Shown here: piece after piece, positions 35,907 to 45,800 of the stretch | How the letters are laid out: each line of letters opens with the position of its first letter | How positions within the stretch are numbered: the stretch's first letter is position 1 | From: Phycisphaerales bacterium UBA2421 | GTDB taxonomy: Bacteria; Planctomycetota; Phycisphaerae; Tepidisphaerales; Tepidisphaeraceae | Length of the DNA stretch: 64,000 bases | Reading direction: 5' to 3' | NCBI GenBank assembly: GCA_002343075.1 | Contig: DDRH01000022.1 | Coordinates: 181,527-245,526, forward strand | Made by a program: the position numbers and the translations under genes | Notes under the pieces: generated by a model | What the model was told of the DNA's origin: nothing | Seen by the model: the letters and a program-made list of their open reading frames with translations, nothing else | Database searches by the model: none

Positions 35907-36356
35907 TCACCATTCGCCGCGCTCGAGTCCCTGTATCTTCCTGACACGCTCGGTGTGCCGTCCGTCGGTGCACTCGGTGTTGAGAAAGATGTCGACAATC
36001 GCGCGAATCTGTTGTTCGCTAATGAGGTCGGCGGGAAGGCACAGCACATTGCAATGATTCTTCTCACGACTGACGCGCGCGGTGAGATCGTCGTGTGCCA
36101 GCGCCGCGCACACCCCGGCGATCTTGTTGGCCACGATCGACATGCCGATGCCCGTGCCGTCAAGAAGAATGCCGATGTCACATTCGCCGCGCGCCACCGC
36201 GCGTGCTGCGGGCGCAGCGAAGTCGGGGTAGTCGCACACCTCGCCAGAGTTGCAGCCGAAATCAACCAGCTCATGTCCGACCTTCTGCAAAATCGGCATG
36301 ACGAGCTTTCGCTTGGCATCAAATCCGCGGTGATCGCTGGCGATCGCGACCTTCAT
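35907..36356 (-). CDS. rpiB: ribose-5-phosphate isomerase B (RpiB/LacAB family)
   Basis: A 149-residue sugar-phosphate isomerase. The start MKVAIASDHRGFDAK is canonical, and the frame upstream of the ATG ending at 36356 is not conserved. The core has GILLDGTGIGMSIVANKIAGV and SREKNHCNVLCL. Where E. coli RpiB has the catalytic Cys (LICGTGIG), this protein has Asp (LLDGTGIG); other family members also lack that Cys and use another base. It converges with the TrkH-like gene and lies 43 nt downstream of the YrdC-phosphatase gene on the same strand. Confidence 0.9.
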   Translation of the reverse strand: MKVAIASDHRGFDAKRKLVMPILQKVGHELVDFGCNSGEVCDYPDFAAPAARAVARGECDIGILLDGTGIGMSIVANKIAGVCAALAHDDLTARVSREKNHCNVLCLPADLISEQQIRAIVDIFLNTECTDGRHTERVRKIQGLERGEW

Positions 36357-36399
36357 ACGCTGCTCCCTCTGAATCGCTTCAGGCAACAAAGCCAATGTA

Positions 36400-37524
36400 T
36401 TAACGCGATGGCACGAGATCACTGACTCGGGTACTGATCAGGCCCTGCAATGTACCTGCCAACTCTTCATAGAGCGATCGATCTCCGCCGATCGGGTCTT
36501 CGATGTCGCTGTTCGGGTCGAGCGTGCTCACTTTGCTCGCCGCCGCCGGGTTGATTGCCAGCACCGCCTGTCGGTGGGCGTTGCTCATTGTGAGAATGAG
36601 GTCGGCTTGGTTGATCAACTCGGGCATAAGCGGTTTGGATCGATGCTTCGACAAATCACCTCCGAGCTTGCGCACTGCATCGACGGCCTCGGGCGTGGCA
36701 CGACCGCCGGGAAACGCTGATGCCCCCGCCGACAGCACCGAATACCCGCTCGATTCAATCTCATCCTGAGGCACCTTCAACCGATCGGCAATCACCTTGC
36801 GCGCGATCGCTTCTGCCATCGGGCTTCGGCATGTGTTTCCGCTGCAGACAAACAGAACGGTCGTTCGCATAAGTCGCTCGATGATCCGTTGATCGTAGAT
36901 TCCCTCGCGGACAATCTTGTATCCATCGGGGCCAACCTGAATCAGCGTCGATGGCTTTGCAAATGGTGTCGGACCGGCATCCAGAATCAGATCGACTTTT
37001 CCCTCCAGCGCTGGTGCGATCTTTGACACCTCTCGCGCGCCCCCGCCATCCGTCCCCGCCACCGCAAGCACCACTGGCGCGGCGACCGCCCTGATCACGT
37101 CAATCGCAACAGTGTGATGCGGGCATCGAAGCGTGATGTTGCCCGAAGCGTCGAACACATCGGCCTCACGCAGTTCCAACTTGCCTGCTGCTCTGGCTCG
37201 CTGTGATGGATCGACTGAAAACGTCAACCCGACCGGACCCGGCCAGAGCTTCTTCATCAATCGCTTCGCAAATGGCGTCGGCTCTCCAACCAGATCAATG
37301 GCGGCGGATGAGTCGGCGAGATGAATGGTCAGTGGCTGCTCACCGGCATTTCGCAGCGCACGCAGTTTGCGAATGGCGTCCGGGTGCGATGCCATCGCCG
37401 CCACGCCGTATACTGTTTCCGTCGGCAGCACAACCAACCCACCGTCGCGCAACACGCCGGCAGAACGGTGAATCTGGGTCGGATAGTCCCCGGCACTGAA
37501 GATTTCCACGACTGAAGTCGTCAT
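36400..37524 (-). CDS. YrdC/Sua5-like domain fused to low-molecular-weight protein tyrosine phosphatase
   Basis: A 374-residue fusion. Residues about 8-215 are a YrdC (TsaC/Sua5-type) domain with LPTETVYGVAAMA and LMKKLWPGPVGLTF. Residues 221-374 are a low-MW phosphatase with VLFVCSGNTCRSPMAEA (C227 and R233) and the general-acid Asp in EDPIGG. The YrdC half lacks two usual motifs: the K-x-R stretch before PLxxH is ALRNAGEQPL, and the SANxSG motif is AVAGTDGG. True threonylcarbamoyl-AMP synthase activity is therefore uncertain. An in-frame ATG 30 nt upstream is an alternative start. It is the only YrdC-type protein in the window. Confidence 0.85.
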   Translation of the reverse strand: MTTSVVEIFSAGDYPTQIHRSAGVLRDGGLVVLPTETVYGVAAMASHPDAIRKLRALRNAGEQPLTIHLADSSAAIDLVGEPTPFAKRLMKKLWPGPVGLTFSVDPSQRARAAGKLELREADVFDASGNITLRCPHHTVAIDVIRAVAAPVVLAVAGTDGGGAREVSKIAPALEGKVDLILDAGPTPFAKPSTLIQVGPDGYKIVREGIYDQRIIERLMRTTVLFVCSGNTCRSPMAEAIARKVIADRLKVPQDEIESSGYSVLSAGASAFPGGRATPEAVDAVRKLGGDLSKHRSKPLMPELINQADLILTMSNAHRQAVLAINPAAASKVSTLDPNSDIEDPIGGDRSLYEELAGTLQGLISTRVSDLVPSR

Positions 37525-37996
37525 TGAAATTGAGTATCTGCGAGTCGGGGGCATGGTTCAAGTGACGGACGTGCCCAGACCGGCACGCCTCTTCGCCGGA
37601 CCAAAGAACGGGTGCAACGACGGGCAAGACGACAATTGTTCCGCGCGGAACAATTGCGCAAAATCGACATAACTCATTTTGCATAAGAGACTTACGCGGC
37701 GCATAAAAAAAAGACCGACCCTAACGTTGTGTTAAGATCGCAGTCTTGCCATTCATCCCACCCCGCCGCAACCGCCGCGACCGCCCGGGGTTGCCCTGGT
37801 TGCAATCTGAATCACACAGGATCAGAATTGTCACCCGCGATCCCGCACTGGTTGAGTTGTCGAGTCGGGTCAATCTCGCGACCCGACGGGCACGGTAAAT
37901 CGCGAAAATTGTTGATCTTCACGAGCATGAGATATCGCCTCTACTCTTGAGGAATGCGCGTCACTCCGTCGTTAACGCTTTGCAGGGTTTGAACTT
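37525..37996. other. 472-base divergent intergenic region with a 24-bp perfect palindrome
   Basis: No convincing gene is seen here. A perfect palindrome, 24 bp, lies at 37633-37656 with half-site CAATTGTTCCGC. Immediately next to it, GCAAAAT (37658-37664) and ATTTTGC (37676-37682) form a second inverted repeat. The palindrome is 108 bp upstream of the YrdC-phosphatase start and about 340 bp before the kinase, so it looks like a regulator binding site. Confidence 0.6.
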
Positions 37997-40771
37997 ATGA
38001 CTGATCTCCCGACTTCAAATCCCGGCGACCGCGCCGCAGAAATCGCTGCCGTCGCGAAGACGCTTCCGCCCAGTCAGCGCGATTCTTACATCGACCGCGA
38101 ATGCGCCGGCGACGCTGACTTGCGCCGGCGCGTGAATGTGCTTCTGTCCGAAGCAGGTTCACCCGCGCTCGCCGAGACGCTCGATCCTTCCACCAGCGGT
38201 GCCGCCTCGGCGGGAAGCCTGCCGGCACTTGTAGAAGCCCCGAAGATGCCGCGCGAGATCGGCCCCTACAAGCTGCTGGAACAAATCGGTGAAGGCGGGT
38301 TTGGCACGGTTTGGCTCGCCGAGCAATCTGTCCCGGTCCGCAGGCGCGTTGCGATCAAGATCATCAAGCCCGGCATGGACTCGCGCGCAGTCGTCGCGCG
38401 GTTCGAACAAGAACGCCAGGCGTTGGCGATCATGGACCATGCCAACATCGCCAAGGTGCTCGACGCCGGCACAGCCCCCGACGGTCGGCCCTTCTTCGTC
38501 ATGGAGTATGTCGCGGGCGAGCCGATCACCTCTTACTGCGACAAGACACGGCTGGACGTACCCGCACGTCTCGCACTGTTCATTCACGTCTGCGAGGCCG
38601 TGCAACACGCACATCACAAGGGCATCATTCACCGAGACATCAAGCCGTCCAATGTGCTGGTGAGCATCGCATCGGGCCAGCCGGCAGTGAAGATCATAGA
38701 TTTTGGCGTGGCAAAAGCCCTGAGCCACACGCTGACCGACAAGACGATCTTTACCGAACACGGCCAGATTCTCGGCACCCCGGAGTATATGAGTCCGGAG
38801 CAGGCTGAGATGGGCGCGCTGGATATCGACACTCGCACCGATGTCTACTCGCTGGGCGTCCTGCTCTATGAACTGCTGACCGGCGCGCTGCCATTCGAGG
38901 CGCGCGACCTCCGGTCGAAGGGATACAACGAGATCCAGCGAATCATTCGCGAGGTCGATCCGCCGAAGCCGAGCACCAAGTTGCGCTCACTCGGCGCCCG
39001 CAGCGATGAAGTGGCGACTCGACGACATACCAAAATCGCCGAACTTGAAGGCCAACTGCGGCGCGAGCTTGAGTGGATCCCGCTCAAGGCGATGCGCAAA
39101 GAGCGCCAGGAGCGTTACGCAAGCCCGCTGGCAATGGCCGATGACATTCGCAACCATCTCGCCGGGCGGCCGCTCATCGCCGGGCCGGTTTCGGCGATGT
39201 ACCGGGCCAGAAAATTTGTCAGCCGCAACCGCTTGCCAGTTTCGGCGGCAGCGGCGGTGCTGATTGCTGTTTTGCTCGGGGGCATCCTCTCAACGATCGG
39301 GTTTGTTCAAGCGTCCCGGCAGCGAGATCGCGCCGACGCCCAGGCCAAACTCGCCACGGAAGAAGCGGCACGGCTGCGGCAGGTCAACCTCTACATCACG
39401 TCGATGCTCGGCAGCGCCAACCCGGTCTCCGGCGAACCAAAAGATGTGACGGTGCGTGAACTGCTGGTGGAAGCCGTCCGCAAACTTGACGGCGGTGCGC
39501 TGAAGGATCAGCCCCGAAATGAAGCGGCGCTGCGTGCGGTGATCGCGGCGACTTATCGCTCGCTGAGCATGTGGGACGAAGCCGAGCCGCAGTGGCAGAA
39601 GGCGATCGAACTTGAACGCGCCACCGGCGGCTCGGAAAGCGTCAACGCCGCGACAGCGCTCGCCGGCCTCGGGCAATTGCAGTTGGACACGGGCCGGCTC
39701 GATGACGCCGCCAAGTCGCTCAACGATGCGCTCGCCACGCAGCGGCGGTCGCTCGCCGGCGACGATTTTCGCCTTGGCGATACCATCAACAACCTCGGCC
39801 TTCTGGCTGAGTTGCGGGGCGATTTCAAGGCCGCGCAGACGCAATACCGCGAAGCACTCTCTATATACGAGAAGAATCCGAAGGACTCGCCGCGCATTGC
39901 CGATGCATCAAGCAACCTCGCCGGCGCGTTGTTTCGCACCGGCGAGCGGGCCGAGGCAATCAGGCTTGCCACCAACGCACTCGAATTGCGCCGTAAGACC
40001 AGTGGCGAGAAGAGTGTCGATGTGTGGAACAGCCTGGCAAATCTCGCGACCATGCAGGAGTCCACCAACGACCTCGCCGCAGCGGAGAAGACGAGGCGCG
40101 ATGCCCTTGCACTGGCGGCGGCGCTGGTTGGCGAGAAGCATCGCATGACGGTCGTTAGCTCCAGCGCGCTGGGACGAACGCTCTGGCTGCGCGGGGGCGA
40201 ATCCCTGACCGAAGCGCAATCGGTGCAGACCCGCGCGCTCGACCTGGCGCGCTCCCTCGACGGCGATACCAGCGCCAGCGCCGCAATCGCCACCGACATG
40301 CTCGGGTGCATCGCGCGCGACCGCGGGCAGTTGGATCGGGCGGTTGAGCTGTTTCGTGATGCCCTCAAAATCCGCAGGCAAATTCTTCCCGCAGAGCATC
40401 CCGATATCGCCGCGGCGATGTCGCAGCTTGCTGACGCGCTCACGCGCGCCGATCAATCCCCCGCCGAAGCGGTGGAACTGGCAACCGCGGCGCTGGCCGT
40501 GCGGCAGCGCGTGTTTGGCGAGTCGCACTGGGCAACATGCAACACGAGGAGCGTGCTCGGTGCTGCGCTGGCGGCGAACGGGAAGGCGGCAGAAGCCGAA
40601 CCGCTGTTGCTGCAATCGTATGATGGCTTGAAGACCGGCTCGTCGCTTGGCGTTCGTCCACAGGTTGATGCTGCCAACCGGCTGGTGGTGTTCTATGAGA
40701 AGATGGGCAAGATGGACGAATCCAATCGCTGGAAACGCCTTCGGGACGCCACCCCGACCGCTGACAACTGA
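37997..40771 (+). CDS. serine/threonine protein kinase with transmembrane segment and TPR-rich C-terminus
   Basis: A 924-residue Hanks-type kinase of the kind abundant in planctomycetes. Residues about 89-360 form the kinase domain: GEGGFGTVW (P-loop), VAIKII (catalytic Lys), IIHRDIKPSN (catalytic loop), IIDFGVAK (DFG) and GTPEYMSPEQ (activation end). A membrane helix lies near residues 412-435 (AAVLIAVLLGGIL). The remainder is a chain of TPR-type helices, probably a periplasmic or ligand-binding scaffold. The first 88 residues are a short helical region. No ECF sigma gene, the common partner of such kinases, precedes it. Targets are unknown. Confidence 0.93.
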   Translation: MTDLPTSNPGDRAAEIAAVAKTLPPSQRDSYIDRECAGDADLRRRVNVLLSEAGSPALAETLDPSTSGAASAGSLPALVEAPKMPREIGPYKLLEQIGEGGFGTVWLAEQSVPVRRRVAIKIIKPGMDSRAVVARFEQERQALAIMDHANIAKVLDAGTAPDGRPFFVMEYVAGEPITSYCDKTRLDVPARLALFIHVCEAVQHAHHKGIIHRDIKPSNVLVSIASGQPAVKIIDFGVAKALSHTLTDKTIFTEHGQILGTPEYMSPEQAEMGALDIDTRTDVYSLGVLLYELLTGALPFEARDLRSKGYNEIQRIIREVDPPKPSTKLRSLGARSDEVATRRHTKIAELEGQLRRELEWIPLKAMRKERQERYASPLAMADDIRNHLAGRPLIAGPVSAMYRARKFVSRNRLPVSAAAAVLIAVLLGGILSTIGFVQASRQRDRADAQAKLATEEAARLRQVNLYITSMLGSANPVSGEPKDVTVRELLVEAVRKLDGGALKDQPRNEAALRAVIAATYRSLSMWDEAEPQWQKAIELERATGGSESVNAATALAGLGQLQLDTGRLDDAAKSLNDALATQRRSLAGDDFRLGDTINNLGLLAELRGDFKAAQTQYREALSIYEKNPKDSPRIADASSNLAGALFRTGERAEAIRLATNALELRRKTSGEKSVDVWNSLANLATMQESTNDLAAAEKTRRDALALAAALVGEKHRMTVVSSSALGRTLWLRGGESLTEAQSVQTRALDLARSLDGDTSASAAIATDMLGCIARDRGQLDRAVELFRDALKIRRQILPAEHPDIAAAMSQLADALTRADQSPAEAVELATAALAVRQRVFGESHWATCNTRSVLGAALAANGKAAEAEPLLLQSYDGLKTGSSLGVRPQVDAANRLVVFYEKMGKMDESNRWKRLRDATPTADN

Positions 40772-40823
40772 TTAAACCCACCCAGTTTAGCCCAAAATCG
40801 TACGCCTGCCCGTCATTTTAACA

Positions 40824-40853
40824 TTGACCAGAGCGGGCCTGCGGTGTGATACT
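40824..40853 (+). promoter_or_regulatory. candidate sigma-70-type promoter of the PEP-CTERM gene
   Basis: TTGACC (40824-40829) and GATACT (40848-40853) are 18 bp apart, matching consensus at 5 and 4 of 6 positions. The ATG at 40895 follows about 40 bases later, preceded by GAGGGAAAGAGA. Confidence 0.45.
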
Positions 40854-40894
40854 CTCTCATAGCTCTGAGTTGACGCAGGATTGAGGGAAAGAGA

Positions 40895-41704
40895 ATGTCC
40901 ATTCGACGCTGCATCGCGCCGGTATTTCTATTGGCCGCCGCACCATTTGCGCTCGGTCAAATCACGGTATCAACCACGGTCGAGGGGACCGAAGCACCAA
41001 ACGGTCGAGGCGTGCGCGCTCAGGCCGTCATCACTGAGGCCAGCGGCCTTGGCGCTGGCGTGCAGGCGATCGCAGTCAAGGAGATTCGCTCTGCGATTTT
41101 TGTTATCGACGATGTGGTATCGCGCGATGGCCCGGATGGCGGGCCGGGGCTTGCTGTTACGAAACGCGAGTTGACTGCCAGCGAAGCTTACGGCGACGGC
41201 CTTCCAAACGGGTATAACGTGCCCCCGACCACCGATCCCACTGGCCCGTGGCAGGGCCTGGTCTGGCCGTACCGGGACCAATACGACTACTTCCCCAATG
41301 TCGGCGATCCGCTGGCCGACAATGTCGGTACGGCGTTCACCATTTCGCCAAATGTCTACGGCTTCGTCGATGTCGACGGCATCGCGCGCGGCGGGCCGAC
41401 CGACCCCACCCCCGCCGGCGGGGACATCAGCCGGCTTCTACGCGGCATCACCGGCAACGGGCTTAATGGGCCGGCAACCTACTTTGCTTTTGACATCATT
41501 CCTCTGAGCGGGGATCGGGATCGATTCGTTACCGTTCGCCTGATTTCGACGAGCGTGCGCGTCGTCGTGCAGGATCAGAACGGTGAGTACGGTGAAGTGG
41601 TGGTCGATGTGCCGGACTTCACCACCGTTATCCAACTGCCCGAGCCGACAACGCTCGCGTTGCTTCCCGTGGCAACGATGTTTCTGGCCCGACGGCGGCG
41701 ATAG
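40895..41704 (+). CDS. secreted PEP-CTERM protein of unknown function
   Basis: A 269-residue exported protein. The N-terminal signal peptide (SIRRCIAPVFLLAAAPFALG) is followed by a beta-rich body. The C-terminus is a classic PEP-CTERM sorting signal: LPEPTTLALLPVATMFLARR. Such tails are recognised by exosortase, which anchors or releases the protein during envelope or extracellular-polysaccharide export. No exosortase gene is in the window. The middle is rich in Gly, Asp and Pro and contains no domain I recognise. It has its own promoter-like sequence upstream. Confidence 0.8.
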   Translation: MSIRRCIAPVFLLAAAPFALGQITVSTTVEGTEAPNGRGVRAQAVITEASGLGAGVQAIAVKEIRSAIFVIDDVVSRDGPDGGPGLAVTKRELTASEAYGDGLPNGYNVPPTTDPTGPWQGLVWPYRDQYDYFPNVGDPLADNVGTAFTISPNVYGFVDVDGIARGGPTDPTPAGGDISRLLRGITGNGLNGPATYFAFDIIPLSGDRDRFVTVRLISTSVRVVVQDQNGEYGEVVVDVPDFTTVIQLPEPTTLALLPVATMFLARRRR

Positions 41705-41814
41705 TCGGCGGTGGTGGTAGACATCGGTGCGGGTAGACGGCGGGGGCGATTTACCGAACGAGTGGGGGCTCGCCACGTTGACAATTTTCGGCACCGCCGT
41801 GACAACTTGATCGC

Positions 41815-42774
41815 ATGAAGCAGATCAAGATAGGCCTCATTGGCGGCAGCGGGCTTGGGGCGGCAGTCGCATCCGCGACCGAAGGGACCCGCCACGATAT
41901 CCACACCCCGTTTGGTGCTCCGAGTGATGCGATCATCGAAACTGACTGGTCAGGCCTGCCGGTCTTCTTTCTCAGCCGCCACGGCCCTGGGCACCTGCTC
42001 AACCCGTCACAGGTCAACTACCGCGCCAACATTTTTGCACTGAAACAGCTTGGGTGCACACACATTCTGGCGTCCGGTGCAGTGGGAAGCCTTCGCGACG
42101 AGATTCGGCCGCGTGATTTGGTCGTATTGGATCAGATCATCGACAAGACTCACCGCAGGCCCGGTACGTTCTTCGATTCAGCGGCGGTGCATGTGGAGTT
42201 TTCGGAACCTTTCTGCCCGGTACTGCGTCGGATGATTTTGCAGGCCGCGGTCAGGCCCGCGGTTGCCGAGACGACAGGCAATCCGCCGGCCGGAGCGCCA
42301 GGCAGCGTCCCTCCTGATGCACCGCCGTTCACGGTGCATGCGCGCGGCACATACGTCTGCATGGAAGGCCCGGCGTTCAGCACGCGCGCCGAGAGCCTGA
42401 TGCACCGGCTATGGGGCGGCGACGTGATCGGCATGACCGCGATGCCCGAAGCGAAACTGGCCCGCGAGGCCGAAATGAGTTACGCCATGATTGCCCTCGC
42501 AACCGACTACGATAGTTGGAAGCCCCACACACCCGAGCAGGCAGCAGACCCGTTCAAGCTGTTGAACGAAATCGTGTCCCACCTGAACGACGCCACGGCG
42601 CACGCAATTGAGCTTCTGAAGCGCACGGTTGAACTGATCGCGGCAAAACCTGAAGAAATTGCAGACTGTCCGGCCCATCATGCGCTACGATTGGGCATCT
42701 GGTCAGACAAGAGCAAGATAGCTGAGGAACACAAGCAACGTTTGGCCCCGCTTTGGATGCAGTATTTCAGTTGA
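41815..42774 (+). CDS. mtnP: S-methyl-5'-thioadenosine phosphorylase (MtnP/PNP family)
   Basis: The enzyme cleaves methylthioadenosine with phosphate in methionine salvage. The 319-residue product has IGLIGGSGLG, FLSRHGPGHLLNPSQVNYRAN (phosphate and base site), LASGAVGSLRDEI, and the signature GTYVCMEGPAFSTRAESLM, followed by GMTAMPEAKLAREAEM. These are PNP/UDP type II features, with MTAP-like residues. Residues about 150-170 (PAVAETTGNPPAGAPGS and on) are an unusual Pro-rich insertion between conserved segments. It is monocistronic as far as seen, 30 nt before the next gene. Confidence 0.9.
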   Translation: MKQIKIGLIGGSGLGAAVASATEGTRHDIHTPFGAPSDAIIETDWSGLPVFFLSRHGPGHLLNPSQVNYRANIFALKQLGCTHILASGAVGSLRDEIRPRDLVVLDQIIDKTHRRPGTFFDSAAVHVEFSEPFCPVLRRMILQAAVRPAVAETTGNPPAGAPGSVPPDAPPFTVHARGTYVCMEGPAFSTRAESLMHRLWGGDVIGMTAMPEAKLAREAEMSYAMIALATDYDSWKPHTPEQAADPFKLLNEIVSHLNDATAHAIELLKRTVELIAAKPEEIADCPAHHALRLGIWSDKSKIAEEHKQRLAPLWMQYFS

Positions 42775-42804
42775 GACTTCATGCGAGCCGGCGAGGAGCG
42801 ATAA

Positions 42805-45800
42805 ATGAGATCATCACACGCAACCGATGACCGCAGGACAGGAGCCCGAGTTGGCCGCCGGTTTGCCGGGATGGTGTTCGCTGCCTTGTACGCCTCGCCA
42901 TTGGCCGCTGTCGAGTTGGAGGGGCCCGTCCGCAACAGCCTCTTCGGCAAAGATTCGCTGCAGGGCATTTATGTGCGCGATTCAGCGATTGCCGTCGAGA
43001 AAATCGCGCACGCCGAACGGCTGGAGCGCCTGAAGGAATGGGCCAAGGCGGCGGAGATTTATCAGGAGATCATCGAGCAATATCCCGATCGGGTAGTGCC
43101 TTCGCGTGTGAATGATGAAAATCAGATCGTGCAATACACGTCGGTGGTGTCGGCGGTGCAGGAGCGGCTGGCAAAATGGCCCGCAGACGGACTGACAGCC
43201 TACCGCAATCGATACGAGGTCGCGGCGCGGGCCATTCTCGACGATGTAAGTCCATCAGAATCGACGGACAAAGAGGCGCTGCACCGGGTGGCCAAGCTCT
43301 ATTTTGTCACCGACACGGCTCGCGATGCCGCGCAGCGGTTGATCGATCTGCAATTGCAGAATGGCGATTTCGCCGCAGCGGCCTGGCTGGGCGATCGCCT
43401 GCTGCAATGGCACCCCGGAATTGATGCAATGCGCGCCCAACTGCTTTTCCGAACGGCAATTGCGTACCGGCTGCTGGGCAACGACGAGACGGCTGCCGCC
43501 CGAGGCGACGAACTCGCCCGCGAGCACCCCGATGCCACCGGATTGGTCCGCGGTGGGCAGATGAAGCTTGCCGATGCGCTGGCTGAAGCCCTGACGGCGG
43601 AAATCTCGATTCAATCCCTCGCAACCGACTCCTGGCCGACGGCATTTGGCAATAACAGCCGCGACCGCGTGCCAGCGGCCATCACGGGGATTGGGGCGAG
43701 GCTGTTCTCGGTTCCCATCGTCCGCGCCGCACCGCGCCTGCCCGCGGGCCAGCGCGCACCGGCTGACATGGACCGCGATCAGCGTCAGGCAGGGTTTGCG
43801 ACGGGAATTCTCCCGGTAATCGATCGTGGCGAGCTGTTTTTTCAGGATAATCAGCGGATTTACGGCCTCAGTCTCGACTCTGGCCTGCCGCTTGCCGGAT
43901 GGGCCGAGACGTACGCCGGCGACCGGGCCGGGCGATACAGCATCGCCGACGCGTTTCCCACGCCGCTGGGAGCGCAACTGGCTGTCACCGTGACGGATGA
44001 CACCGTGCTCTCCGTGCTCGGGCAGAATGACTTGCGCGCAATGCTCTACTCGGGCAACCTGGGCGCGTCACGCGAATCGCGGTTGGTGTGCCTCGATCGT
44101 CGCACTGGCGCGGAACGATGGTCATTTGCATCAAGATCGCTCAATCAGCGCGACGAACGCACCCCCGGCCGCGGGATGGAGTTGCAGGGAACGCCGGTTG
44201 TGGCTGGCGATCGAGTGTTTATCACAGCTCAGAGCGCCAGTGGGGTACAGTTTCAGAAATGTGAACTGATCGCGCTCGACCGGCACACAGGCACGTTGCA
44301 GTGGCGTATTTATATCGCTTCCGCCAGTGTGAATTCGCAGATCTGGGACGTCGAATCGACGTTGCAAGATCAGCAGACCCCCCAACTGTCGTTCGCGGAT
44401 GGCCGGCTCTACGTCTGCACCAACCTCGGCGCCACCGCAGCGATTGATGCGACCGACGGCACGATCATCTGGCTGAATCTCTACCCGCGTGAGGCCACGG
44501 CCCAATCAAGGCTGCAACAGCTTCGCCGGCCCATGGCGAGCGGCATGAATGTCTCCAGGAAACCGCGGCCATGGGCGCACAATCCGGTCATTGTCTCCGG
44601 CAACCGAGTCTTCACCCTGCCGCGGAACAGTGAGTTTGCGTTTATCAATGACGCCTCGACCGGCGCGGAGATCTCGCGCATTCCGGTCCAGCCGTTCGAT
44701 AGCGCTGACACCCTCATCGGGGTGACCGGCGAGAGGCTTCTGCTTGCGGGGCTGAAATCGGTCTACTGCCTCAACTGGGGCAAGTTTCAGGCCGACGCGC
44801 CCGTCGGCGCGTATCTGCAATGGTCGAGCATCTTTAAGCGCGGGGGATTCGACGACGCGAGCCTGCGCGGGCGGCCGTTTCTCACGCATGATTCGGTCTA
44901 TGTGCCTACTGCCTGGCAGATGTCGCGGATTGCCCTCGGCAACGGAAAGGCCATCAGCAGCTATCCCGGCGAAGGACGGGAATGGAGCGAAGAAGAGTCG
45001 GCGGGCAACTTGCTGGTGCTGCAGGATCATCTCGTCATCGCCGGGCCTGAGCAGGTGGCGGTTTACACTGATCTGAATGTTGCGATGCAGAAGCTCGATG
45101 CCGAATCGCAGCGCGATCCCTCATCGCCCAAGCCGCGGCTGCGCTATGCCGAGGTGATGTTTGTTGCCGGCCGCTTCGACCTCGCCGCCGCCAAACTGGA
45201 TGAGGCAAGAGATCTACTTACCGCAGCGGGCGCGCTGCAGCCGGGTCCGGATCGCAACCGGCTCTTCAATTCGTCTCTGAACTTTGCGAAGAAGCTTACA
45301 TCGCAACCGCGAGAGGAGGCGAGCATCCGCGGGTTCTTCGACCGCGCCGCGGTTGCCGCTGCATCGCCGCAGCAGAACGTCGCATTTCGCATCGCAAAGG
45401 CGCGCTGGCTTAACCAGCAAAAGGACGATGCCGGCGAGTTGACGCTTTATCAGCAGATTCTGGCCGATCCGGCGATGCGTCTAGAACTCATCAGCGGCGC
45501 CGACGGCGGGCCGGTGACGCAGGCAGCCTATATTGCCGAGCGAGCTGTGGGCGAAATCATCATGCGCAACCCTGCGGTGTACGCACCCATTGAGCAGGCG
45601 GCGCAGGCTGAGTTCGATGCCGTCGCCAATGACAATGATCCCGAAAAACTGCTCGCGATCGCTCAAACCTACCCAAATTCAAAGATCAGTGCCGCTGCAC
45701 TTTTTGCGTCAGCAGGGATCTATGAGCACCGCGGCGACTATCGACAATCGGTCATGATTCTTCGGTCGCTCCTGCCACGCAATCTGTCCAACAATGACCG

